A stretch of 6,223 bases of DNA, taken from contig DIRG01000036.1 in NCBI GenBank assembly GCA_002427475.1, forward strand, positions 1,846-8,068. The letters run 5' to 3'. A program made the position numbers and the translations under genes. Below are positions 1 to 6,223 of this stretch, piece by piece; the stretch's first letter is position 1, and every line of letters starts with the position of its first letter. Source of the DNA: Mageeibacillus sp. UBA5442 (GTDB lineage Bacteria; Bacillota; Clostridia; Saccharofermentanales; DTU023). A model generated the notes under the pieces. That model saw nothing but the letters and a program-made list of their open reading frames with translations, searched no databases and was not told the DNA's origin.

Positions 1-329
1 TTCTGATAGATCGAATTGGCTGTTCCCAAATACCAGTCGCTGCCTTCCTGACTAACATAAGGAGGCAAAATATAAGTGCCTCCATCATTGCGGTCTAAAT
101 CCCAAGAATGTCCGTTACCGATGTAGGAATTCAGCTCCAAAGGTTGATATTGAGTCAAAACCCCAACAGCCTCAATTCCTGAATTTGAGCAATTGCTCAA
201 CGGAAAATCAATAATCCGATATCGACTTCCAAAAGGAACGGCCGGTTTAGCCAGAAGTTCGGTTAGAACACCGAGTCGTGAACCTTGTCCACCAGCTAAA
301 ATCAAAGCTATTACATTTTGATGAGCCAT
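1..329 (-). CDS. glgC: Glucose-1-phosphate adenylyltransferase (ADP-glucose pyrophosphorylase), N-terminal part
   Basis: GlgC makes ADP-glucose and pyrophosphate from ATP and glucose-1-phosphate, the committed step of bacterial glycogen synthesis in the cytoplasm. Only the first 109 codons are present; the gene runs off the left edge, and family members are usually about 380-430 residues. The visible part is the start of the nucleotidyltransferase fold. It has the pyrophosphorylase signature [10 protein letters not shown] (residues 11-20), AKPAVPFG (27-34), [11 protein letters not shown] (37-47), GVLTQYQP (56-63), WDLDR (76-80) and [11 protein letters not shown] (99-109). The intact GGxGxRL loop argues for catalytic GlgC rather than the GlgD-type paralogue. 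At the position of E. coli activator-site Lys39 there is Arg36 (context FGSRYR), so allosteric control may differ from E. coli. The ATG at 327-329 is set by a well-placed AAAGGA. The gene starts 22 bp after the glgB stop and is probably co-transcribed with it. Confidence 0.96.
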   Translation of the reverse strand, partial: MAHQNVIALILAGGQGSRLGVLTELLAKPAVPFGSRYRIIDFPLSNCSNSGIEAVGVLTQYQPLELNSYIGNGHSWDLDRNDGGTYILPPYVSQEGSDWYLGTANSIYQ

Positions 330-336
330 ATTTTAA

Positions 337-343
337 TCCTTTC
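337..343 (-). promoter_or_regulatory. Ribosome binding site of glgC
   Basis: The minus strand reads GAAAGGA here, ending 7 nt before the glgC ATG. This is a good Shine-Dalgarno match at normal spacing, and it lies just after the glgB stop codon. It fixes the glgC start and allows independent initiation on a glgB-glgC transcript. Confidence 0.7.
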
Positions 344-351
344 TATTCTCC

Positions 352-2325
352 TCATTTATTTTCTTCTTCGCCCTCGTAGAGCAAATAGAGTCCCGCCAAG
401 GGCGGTAGTGGCATTTCGATAAAAAAGCCTGAGCCACCACTATCGTCTCCTACTTCTTGCTCCAACGGAGAGGCCAGATCCATCATTTTAGCTTCCAAAG
501 ATTGTCTTTTCTCTTTCTCCGGCTTCGCCCAAAAAATCGTATGACCTTGCTCTAAACCGGCATAAGAACTGCCCTGGTACGCTGAGTCATCACTATTCAA
601 CAAAAGCTTGTAGCGGCCGGGGTGGGGAACATTCAATCTATAATGTTTATAAGAGGCAGGGGTCATGTTTAATACGGCAATGACTGTCTGCCTTCGCTCC
701 TCAGCGTAACGAGCATAAGCAAAGATGCTGTTTTCGCGATCGTCTGAGGCAATCCATTCGAAGCCGTCCCACGAATCTTCCACCTCCCAGAGCGCTGGAT
801 ACTCGAGATAGATATGATTCAAGTTGCGAACAAAATCAAACATACCCTTATGATTGGGATACTGCAGAAGGAACCATTCCAGCTCTTCGTAATAGCGCCA
901 TTCTATAAAGGGTGCAAACTCATTGCCCATGAAGTTCAGCTTGCTTCCGGGAAAGGACATCTGATACATATAGCAGGTGCGCAGTGAAGCAAACTGCCGC
1001 CAGTAATCGCCCGGCATGCGACCTAACAAAGACTTCTTGCCATGTACCACTTCATCGTGCGAGAAGGGCAAGATAAATCTTTCACTGAAGGAATACATCA
1101 TCGAGAAAGTAATCTTGTCATGGAACTGTCCTCTGGCGTAATAGTCCGAGGTCATATATTGCAAGGTATCGTTCATCCAGCCCATATTCCATTTATGTGA
1201 AAAACCCAGCCCGCCTTCCGCAGCAGCTTTTGTCACATTGGGGAAAGTGGAGGATTCTTCCGCAGCCATGATGGCGTAGGGAAAATTCTCACGAACCAAA
1301 GTATTCAACTCCTGGATGAAACTAATAGCTTCCAAGTTCTCATAACCACCGTTAACATTGCGGGCAGAGGCAGAATATTCGCGTCCGAAATTTAAATAAA
1401 CTATGCTGGAGACCGCATCTACGCGTAAGCCGTCCACATTAAATTCGTCCAACCAGTACCAAGCATTCGACAATAAGAATGAACGCACTTCGGCCAGAGA
1501 AAAATCAAAGACTAAGGTGCCCCAGTTGGGTTGGTCGCTTCTGATTGAATCAGCATACTCATATAAAGGTTTGCCATCGAAGTTGGCCAAACCAAAATCG
1601 TCGCGCGGGAAATGTCCGGGAACCCAGTCCAGGATCACCTTGATGCCATGTTGGTGCAGAGTGTCAATCAGAAACTTCAAATCTGAAGGTTTGCCGTAGC
1701 GTGAAGTGGGGGCAAAATAGCCGCTAATCTGATAGCCCCATGAAGCGTCCAAGGGATGTTCCATGATCGGCATGATCTCGACTGCGTTGTAACCCATTTC
1801 TTTCACATAAGAGGCCAGCTGTGGCGCGATGTCCCGATAAGAAAATGTATTTCCGTCAGCATAACGGCGCCAACTACCTAGGTGAATCTCATAAATGTTG
1901 AGAGGTGCACTCTCCTCTATCGGCTGGCGGTTCGCTCTGAAATCAGCATCTTGCCAGTCGTAATCATCTTCAGCGTCATAAAGAATGGAGGCTGTGTTAG
2001 GTCTGGTTTCAGCATGTCTTGCATAAGGATCAGCTTTAAGCAAAACACGCCCTTCAGGCGTGCGGATTGCATACTTGTACCTCTGATATTCGATTGCGTC
2101 CGGAATAAAAACGTGCCAGATACCGGTAGTTCCATAAGCTGCCATGGTGTGGATCTCCGGATCCCAACCATTAAAGTCTCCCACTACACTCACATGTGCT
2201 GCCCGTGGAGCCCACACTGCGAAACGGTAACCTCTCTCCCCTTCAGCAGAAACATCAGGGCGAGAACCTAACATCTTATAGCTTTGATAATTCTTACCAT
2301 TGTTGAATAAGTAAGCTTGATTCAT
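352..2325 (-). CDS. glgB: 1,4-alpha-glucan (glycogen) branching enzyme, GH13 family
   Basis: GlgB cuts alpha-1,4-glucan chains and re-attaches the cut segment through alpha-1,6 bonds, creating glycogen branch points in the cytoplasm. The reading frame can begin at a GTG at 2376 (674 aa), but I prefer the ATG at 2325 (657 aa). That ATG has an AGG 6 nt upstream, its product aligns naturally with the YLF...G start of Bacillus-type GlgB, and the 17-codon extension overlaps a likely promoter. Numbering below is from the GTG. A CBM48 module covers about 48-130 (RFAVWAPRAAHVSVVGDFNGWD). The GH13 barrel shows region I DWVPGHFP (250-257), region II GLRVDAV with nucleophile Asp320, region III AAEES with acid/base Glu373, and region IV FSHDEVVHGKKS with His440/Asp441. 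The invariant catalytic residues are intact. A beta-rich C-terminal domain follows from about 565, with an unusually long loop at about 612-650. The E. coli-type extra N1 domain is absent. The next gene is glgC. Confidence 0.97.
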   Translation of the reverse strand: MNQAYLFNNGKNYQSYKMLGSRPDVSAEGERGYRFAVWAPRAAHVSVVGDFNGWDPEIHTMAAYGTTGIWHVFIPDAIEYQRYKYAIRTPEGRVLLKADPYARHAETRPNTASILYDAEDDYDWQDADFRANRQPIEESAPLNIYEIHLGSWRRYADGNTFSYRDIAPQLASYVKEMGYNAVEIMPIMEHPLDASWGYQISGYFAPTSRYGKPSDLKFLIDTLHQHGIKVILDWVPGHFPRDDFGLANFDGKPLYEYADSIRSDQPNWGTLVFDFSLAEVRSFLLSNAWYWLDEFNVDGLRVDAVSSIVYLNFGREYSASARNVNGGYENLEAISFIQELNTLVRENFPYAIMAAEESSTFPNVTKAAAEGGLGFSHKWNMGWMNDTLQYMTSDYYARGQFHDKITFSMMYSFSERFILPFSHDEVVHGKKSLLGRMPGDYWRQFASLRTCYMYQMSFPGSKLNFMGNEFAPFIEWRYYEELEWFLLQYPNHKGMFDFVRNLNHIYLEYPALWEVEDSWDGFEWIASDDRENSIFAYARYAEERRQTVIAVLNMTPASYKHYRLNVPHPGRYKLLLNSDDSAYQGSSYAGLEQGHTIFWAKPEKEKRQSLEAKMMDLASPLEQEVGDDSGGSGFFIEMPLPPLAGLYLLYEGEEENK

Positions 2326-2331
2326 ACGGTA

Positions 2332-2336
2332 CCTGC
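2332..2336 (-). promoter_or_regulatory. Ribosome binding site supporting the ATG start of glgB
   Basis: The minus strand reads GCAGG here, with AGG ending 6 nt before the ATG at 2325. It is a partial Shine-Dalgarno match but is better placed than anything before the upstream in-frame GTG at 2376, which has only a GGA a few bases ahead of it. It is used here to choose the shorter glgB start. Confidence 0.45.
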
Positions 2337-2365
2337 TTTCTATGATGAAACTAGGTATCTTTATA

Positions 2366-2389
2366 TCATTATACACATATCCATAATGA
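2366..2389. repeat. 7-bp inverted repeat overlapping the glgB -10 box
   Basis: The arms tcattat (2366-2372) and ataatga (2383-2389) are perfect reverse complements separated by 10 bp. The left arm covers five of the six bases of the candidate -10 hexamer. The geometry, with 17 bp between arm centres, would suit a dimeric repressor or activator. Arms this short in AT-rich DNA can also arise by chance, so the call as a possible operator is tentative. Confidence 0.25.
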
Positions 2390-2396
2390 ATATGAC
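2368..2396 (-). promoter_or_regulatory. Candidate sigma-A-type promoter for glgB-glgC
   Basis: The minus strand carries a perfect TATAAT -10 hexamer at 2373-2368, in the only sizeable gap between genes of the window. The hexamer 17 bp upstream is GTCATA (2396-2391), which matches TTGACA at only 3 of 6 positions, so the -35 element is weak. Transcription would begin near 2361 and give a leader of roughly 35 nt before the ATG at 2325, with the AGG ribosome site inside it. The surroundings are AT-rich. The -10 is seen directly; promoter activity is inferred, and a weak -35 suggests an activator or low basal use. Confidence 0.4.
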
Positions 2397-2415
2397 TTAA
2401 AAGCTGATCATCGAA

Positions 2416-4821
2416 CTACAATTTTAACTCAGCAACGGTGACTCCGTCTCCACCTTCGCCTTCGCCGCCTAAGCGAAAAGTATCTATTCTGGAATCACGC
2501 ATTAAGTAGTCATGAGTGACCTGGCGTAAAGCTCCGGTTCCTTTCCCATGTATAAGCCGAACCGGTGAAATACCATTAAGTACAGCATCATCAAGGAAAT
2601 GGTCTATCGCCAGTATAGCTTCATCCGCTCTCATGCCGCGTAGCATAAGTTCAGTACTAGCTGCCAGCTTGCGTTCGGTGCTTAATTGCAGAGATCTTCC
2701 CGAGGCAGCTCTCCTGCTCCGTCTGCGGTCTTTTGTTTGCGGCTTTTTGCCGGCCGGACGTAGTCGATCAGCAGCGACCGATACTGTAATTTGTCCCGAC
2801 TCCAACATAACTTGTCCCTTGCTATCGGGTAGGCTTTTTGCCACACCTTCTATACTTAGATCAATTGCTTCGTAGCGTTCGCCAACGACGATATTCTCCG
2901 GAGCCTGATCCGCACTGCGCTGTCGCCTGCGACCAGCCAGCCCTTTCTCGGCTTCGCTAATCTGTCCTCTTAGTTCACTTTCGAGGCGATGATCGAAGCG
3001 TTGGCTTTTGCTTTCAGCCTCTAAGTTTTCGATGATTTCTTCCATGCGTTCCCTGGTCGCTGTAACCAGTTCTGCTGCCTCGCTTTCGGCAGCAGTCAGC
3101 ATCTTCTTGTGTTCGTTTGCGATTCTTTCTCGTTCCAGGTCCAAGTCCCGGCGCATATCCTCTAATTCGTTTTGAAGCCGGTCCATCTCGCTCTTCTTGT
3201 CATCTATCTCTTTCTGACTAGCCTCAATGGCGGACACTAGTTGCTCAAAACGTGCCCCTTCTTCAGATATCAGCTGTCTGGCATCGGAAATGATATCGAG
3301 GCTTAGGCCGAGTTTTTGTGCGATAGAAAATGCATGGCTGACTCCTGGGACACCTATCAGTAACCTATACGTTGGCTGCAATGATTCAATGTCGAATTCG
3401 CAACTCGCATTTTCGACACCTGCTGTGTTCATGGCGTAGCCCTTTAATTCACTATAGTGAGTCGTAGCAACGGTATGTGCTCCTGCCTGATTGAGATGGT
3501 TGAGAATAGCAATCGCCAAGGCTGCACCTTCGGAAGGATCAGTGCCGGCACCCAGCTCATCTAAGAGCACCAAGCTTCCACTCCCCGCCACTTCTGTGAT
3601 CGTGATTATTTCTTTCATATGTGAAGAAAAAGTGGAAAGGCTTTGCTCTATGCTCTGCTCATCACCGATATCTGCCAATACAAGGTCGAAAAAGGAGACT
3701 TCTGACGGACTGCGCGCAGGAATGTGTAACCCTGCCATCGCCATCAGAGTCAGCAAGCCACAGGTCTTCAGTGTGACGGTTTTGCCACCGGTGTTGGGAC
3801 CGGTAATTACTAAGCTGTGGTAATCAATACCCAATTCGAAGTCGATTGGCACCACGTCGTCCTTATGGATAAGGGGGTGACGTGCCTGCTGTAGAACGAT
3901 TCTACCATCAGAATTGAGGCTAGGCGCTGAGGCTTTCATCTCGAGCGAAAGTTTGCCCTTGGCCATAGCGAAATCGAGCTCTGTCAAGAGTTGAGAGTTC
4001 TGCTTGAGAGGCACGACTTCCTCCGCGACGAGTGCTGAAAGCCGAGCCAAAATACGGTCAATCTCATGCCTTTCTTCGGCCGAAAGCTCACGTATTTTAT
4101 TGTTGAGCTGTACAACGGACATGGGTTCGATATAAACAGTGTTGCCCGACGCTGAGGTATCGTGGATTAAACCCGGAACAACTGAGCGCTGCTCGCTTTT
4201 TACCGGAACTACATAACGGTCGCTGCGCACAGTGATGATTGTTTCTTGGAGAGCCGCGCTGTGTCTGCGCAAGACTTTGTCCAGTTCAGTTCTAATATTT
4301 GATTGCGCATCCCTAATTCGTCTGCGAATGGACATCAGCTCGTGGCTGGCTCGATCGTAGATCTCCTCCTCGCCTGCGATAGCGTTTTCTATCTCTTTCT
4401 GCAAACCGGGACTGGCTGTTAACTTTTCAATGCGATGGTAAATAGCGTTATAGGAGAAGTCCTCCGGCTCGCTATCTTTTCTTGCTTGGCTCCAGACTTC
4501 GGGAATGGACTGGCGCATCCTAGAGACTGCGCGCAACTGGGCTGCTATTTGCAGCAGATCGCGGCCGGTGAGCACGGCGCCGTTACTGGCTCGACTGACT
4601 TGCGAACGAATGTCTTGGATTCCGCCGAAAGGCAGACCGCCATATTCAAGCAGCCGCTTGACAGCATCATCGGTTTCGCGCAAACGCGCCTCGGCTTCCG
4701 ACTGATTCCCGGCAAGCATCAGCTCTTCGCACATTTTGCGGCCGAGACTGGTATCCGCCTGCTCGGACAGCAAGCGGATGACACTGGGAAATTCTAATTT
4801 ACGCATACTCCGGGATATCAT
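2416..4821 (-). CDS. mutS2: MutS2: MutS-family ATPase with KOW-like and C-terminal Smr domains
   Basis: MutS2 is a MutS paralogue without the mismatch-recognition domain. In Bacillus subtilis it senses collided ribosomes and helps split them, and elsewhere it has been linked to suppression of recombination. The product is 801 aa, close to the family norm of about 780-790. Residues 1-320 form the core and helical lever region. The ABC-type ATPase has Walker A GPNTGGKT (341-348), a signature segment STFSSHM (396-402), Walker B LVLLDELGAGTDP (417-429, Asp421/Glu422) and the TTHY switch (453-456). A charged coiled coil spans about 520-625, a KOW-like segment about 643-690, and a basic linker about 691-710. 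The Smr domain (725-801) keeps HGKGTGALR (758-766) and the GGxGVTVAEL tail, but its LDLRG motif reads LMLRG, with Met726 where Asp is expected. The ATG overlaps the pgsA stop as ATGA, pointing to translational coupling. Met6 is a possible alternative start, but its GGAG sits only 1 nt away. Confidence 0.96.
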   Translation of the reverse strand: MISRSMRKLEFPSVIRLLSEQADTSLGRKMCEELMLAGNQSEAEARLRETDDAVKRLLEYGGLPFGGIQDIRSQVSRASNGAVLTGRDLLQIAAQLRAVSRMRQSIPEVWSQARKDSEPEDFSYNAIYHRIEKLTASPGLQKEIENAIAGEEEIYDRASHELMSIRRRIRDAQSNIRTELDKVLRRHSAALQETIITVRSDRYVVPVKSEQRSVVPGLIHDTSASGNTVYIEPMSVVQLNNKIRELSAEERHEIDRILARLSALVAEEVVPLKQNSQLLTELDFAMAKGKLSLEMKASAPSLNSDGRIVLQQARHPLIHKDDVVPIDFELGIDYHSLVITGPNTGGKTVTLKTCGLLTLMAMAGLHIPARSPSEVSFFDLVLADIGDEQSIEQSLSTFSSHMKEIITITEVAGSGSLVLLDELGAGTDPSEGAALAIAILNHLNQAGAHTVATTHYSELKGYAMNTAGVENASCEFDIESLQPTYRLLIGVPGVSHAFSIAQKLGLSLDIISDARQLISEEGARFEQLVSAIEASQKEIDDKKSEMDRLQNELEDMRRDLDLERERIANEHKKMLTAAESEAAELVTATRERMEEIIENLEAESKSQRFDHRLESELRGQISEAEKGLAGRRRQRSADQAPENIVVGERYEAIDLSIEGVAKSLPDSKGQVMLESGQITVSVAADRLRPAGKKPQTKDRRRSRRAASGRSLQLSTERKLAASTELMLRGMRADEAILAIDHFLDDAVLNGISPVRLIHGKGTGALRQVTHDYLMRDSRIDTFRLGGEGEGGDGVTVAELKL

Positions 4822-5393
4822 AGATTAAGCTTCGCTCTTCGCTTGATGTTGTCGATATTTTTTCTGGCATAGTTTAATGTCGCAATTATGGAAAGAATTA
4901 CGCCCGGGATAAAGATAACACTGCGCAGCCATTTGGGATCGTCGGGGATAAAGAAAAGCAAGGTAAAGCCTATGACGTAAAATACCGTAGCCAATTTACC
5001 GAATACATCTGAATATACTACGACTTCATAGTTTCTCAACAGAAGGTATCCGCCAATAATCATCAAAGCCTCACGACAAATTATGAAAATCGGCACCCAT
5101 AATGGAAGTCGATCGATTGCTGCCATGGTAACAGCTACTGAGATTTGGAAGATCTTGTCCACCAACGGATCAAAAAGCTTGCCGAAATCGGTAATCATGT
5201 TATAGTTGCGAGCTATGTAACCATCAAGCATATCGGTCAGCCAGATGCTCAAAAATAAGATAAAGGAAGCGGTCCGATATTGAGGCCAATGGCTCAGCAA
5301 GACAATTAGGGGGACAATCGCGACCAAGCGCACTAAAGTGATAATGTTGGGTATGTTCGGAACAAATTTCAGTTTTTTCTTCTCTTTAGACAT
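4818..5393 (-). CDS. pgsA: CDP-diacylglycerol--glycerol-3-phosphate 3-phosphatidyltransferase (PGP synthase)
   Basis: PgsA is an integral membrane enzyme that condenses CDP-diacylglycerol with glycerol-3-phosphate to phosphatidylglycerophosphate, the precursor of phosphatidylglycerol and cardiolipin. The 191-residue length is typical. The complete CDP-alcohol phosphatidyltransferase signature D-x2-DG-x2-AR-x8-G-x3-D-x3-D is present: Asp54, Asp57, Gly58, Ala61, Arg62, Gly71, Asp75 and Asp79, the last four acidic positions being metal and substrate ligands in the family. Hydrophobic stretches at about 16-33, 41-53, 82-92, 98-118, 133-149 and 158-172 fit the usual six-helix fold, with basic tails at both ends (KEKKK at 3-7, KRRAK at 184-188). 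The NIPNIITLVRL opening (13-23) is characteristic of PgsA. The gene starts 21 bp after pfkA and its TGA overlaps the mutS2 ATG, so all three are probably one transcript. The ribosome site is only a purine run (AAGAGAG) just before the ATG. Other CDP-alcohol transferases are possible but less likely. Confidence 0.95.
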   Translation of the reverse strand: MSKEKKKLKFVPNIPNIITLVRLVAIVPLIVLLSHWPQYRTASFILFLSIWLTDMLDGYIARNYNMITDFGKLFDPLVDKIFQISVAVTMAAIDRLPLWVPIFIICREALMIIGGYLLLRNYEVVVYSDVFGKLATVFYVIGFTLLFFIPDDPKWLRSVIFIPGVILSIIATLNYARKNIDNIKRRAKLNL

Positions 5394-5414
5394 CGTCTCT
5401 CTTTTCCCTGCTAA

Positions 5415-6223
5415 CTATATTGTGATTAGGTTAGCCATTTCAAGTGATTCATCTAGGGGTCTTTTGGCGCTGGCAAGGGCTTCTGCCAAATCAACGTCTC
5501 CGCAATCCCCGTCTCTGTGAACTATCATACGATTATAGCGACCTTCGTTGATAGTCTGGACTGCTCTAACGCCCATCAGAGAAGATATCCAACGATCACG
5601 GAAGCTGGGTGCACCTCCTCGCTGCAAATAGCCAAGCTGGGTTGAACGGCTCTCGATGCCGGTTCTTTCCTCTATCTTTTTCGCCATATCCGAGGCCAGA
5701 CCCACGCCTTCCGCCATTACTACAATATAGTGACGTTTACCCGCGTTGCGGTCCTTTATCAGGGTGAGCACGATATCGTCATCGAAATCAAATTCCTCTT
5801 CGGGCACAAGGATTACTTCTGCGCCGGAAGCGACGCCTACACTCAGAGCGATATAGCCCGAGTGCCTTCCCATAACCTCTACAACCGAACAACGCTCGTG
5901 TGAGGAGGCTGTATCGCGCAACTTATCTATTGCTTGGAGAGCTGTGTTAAGTGCTGTGTCGTAGCCAAGTGCATACTCTGTAGCTGCGATATCATTGTCA
6001 ATAGTAGCAGGGATTACGATTACCGGAATGTTCTTTTCAGACAGACTTTTAGCACCTCTTGCTGTGCCGTCACCACCGATGGCGACCACAATGTCAATGT
6101 TGAAAATTTCACATATATCTACCGCTTTTTGCAAACCCTCTTCCGTCTTGAAAGTCTCACTACGAGCTGTCATGAGAAAGGTGCCGCCGCGATGCAGAAC
6201 ATCGGAAACGGAACGGCTATCCA
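5415..6223 (-). CDS. pfkA: 6-phosphofructokinase, ATP-type, lacking its N-terminal end in this window
   Basis: PfkA phosphorylates fructose-6-phosphate to fructose-1,6-bisphosphate, a control point of glycolysis. The frame is open to the right edge, so the ATG at 6173 is internal (it aligns near E. coli residue 69) and the true start lies outside, about 50-55 codons upstream. The total would be about 320 aa, normal for the family. In E. coli numbering, inferred by alignment from memory, visible motifs are RGGTFLMTAR (Arg72), GGDG (Asp103, Gly104), TIDND (catalytic Asp127), SSHER (Arg162), MGR (169-171), AEGVG (Glu222) and QRGG. Gly104 indicates ATP rather than pyrophosphate as donor. Two positions deviate: PATIDND has Ala where ATP-type enzymes usually have Gly124, and LGYLQRGG has Tyr where E. 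coli has sugar-binding His249. The gene ends in MANLITI followed by TAG, 21 bp before pgsA. Confidence 0.95.
   Translation of the reverse strand, partial: DSRSVSDVLHRGGTFLMTARSETFKTEEGLQKAVDICEIFNIDIVVAIGGDGTARGAKSLSEKNIPVIVIPATIDNDIAATEYALGYDTALNTALQAIDKLRDTASSHERCSVVEVMGRHSGYIALSVGVASGAEVILVPEEEFDFDDDIVLTLIKDRNAGKRHYIVVMAEGVGLASDMAKKIEERTGIESRSTQLGYLQRGGAPSFRDRWISSLMGVRAVQTINEGRYNRMIVHRDGDCGDVDLAEALASAKRPLDESLEMANLITI

Noticed and set aside
1403..2271. Open frames on the plus strand opposite glgB (for example 1403-1699 and 1882-2271) and a minus-strand frame at 1917-2171
   Set aside because: They lie wholly inside glgB, whose frame is confirmed by GH13 motifs throughout. Their products are low-complexity, Ser/Arg/Cys-rich and match no family I recognise.
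2396..2432. Possible terminator after mutS2: GCTGA/TCAGC arms followed by TTTT on the minus strand
   Set aside because: The stem is only 5 bp with a loop of about 21 nt and a four-base T run. This is too weak for an intrinsic terminator, and one arm lies within the mutS2 coding end.
2516..4797. Plus-strand open frames opposite mutS2 (2516-2875, 3227-3439, 3491-3823, 4435-4797, 4505-4705)
   Set aside because: All are antisense shadows of a gene with intact domain motifs. They show no convincing ribosome sites or recognisable protein features.
5338..5520. Plus-strand open frame of 60 codons across the pgsA-pfkA junction
   Set aside because: It is antisense to the well-supported ends of both genes, with a Ser/Ala-rich product and no plausible initiation signal.
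6171..6173. ATG as the start of the phosphofructokinase gene
   Set aside because: The frame stays open to the window edge, and the upstream codons encode conserved PFK sequence (SDVLHRGGTFL), so this Met is internal.
1..6223. A novel defence, mobile or biosynthetic system
   Set aside because: All five genes belong to well-known core families with intact key motifs. There are no direct or long inverted repeats, transposase, integrase, tRNA-like sequence or array structure.

Overview
The window holds five protein-coding genes, all on the minus strand and tightly packed. Read in the direction of transcription (high to low coordinate) they are pfkA (6-phosphofructokinase, 5' end outside the window), pgsA (phosphatidylglycerophosphate synthase), mutS2 (MutS-family ATPase with a Smr domain), glgB (glycogen branching enzyme) and glgC (ADP-glucose pyrophosphorylase, 3' end outside the window). 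Gaps are 21 bp (pfkA-pgsA), a 4-bp ATGA overlap (pgsA-mutS2), 90 bp (mutS2-glgB) and 22 bp (glgB-glgC). I see no RNA genes, mobile elements, CRISPR arrays or long repeats, and no gene-free stretch over 300 bp.

The gene set suggests a Firmicutes (Bacillota) bacterium, most likely from the Clostridia. The glgB-glgC order is the one seen in Bacillus- and Clostridium-type glycogen operons. The short GlgB lacks the extra N-terminal module of the E. coli enzyme. MutS2 has the Bacillus-type architecture, and base composition looks moderate (not counted). The genus cannot be fixed from this sequence alone.

The layout reads as two blocks. Upstream, pfkA-pgsA-mutS2 is a compact housekeeping run covering glycolysis, anionic phospholipid synthesis and ribosome-collision rescue or recombination control. 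Downstream, glgB-glgC begins a glycogen block: GlgC makes ADP-glucose, an expected glycogen synthase outside the window would polymerise it, and GlgB adds alpha-1,6 branches. The widest gap separates the blocks and contains a perfect TATAAT on the coding strand about 43 nt before the preferred glgB ATG, overlapped by a 7-bp inverted repeat. The glycogen genes may therefore have their own promoter.

The region is ordinary core metabolism and I found no undescribed system. The points worth a second look are small: loss of the conserved Asp in the 'DLR' motif of the MutS2 Smr domain, two substitutions at normally informative active-site positions of PfkA, an enlarged C-terminal loop in GlgB, and the possible glg promoter/operator.
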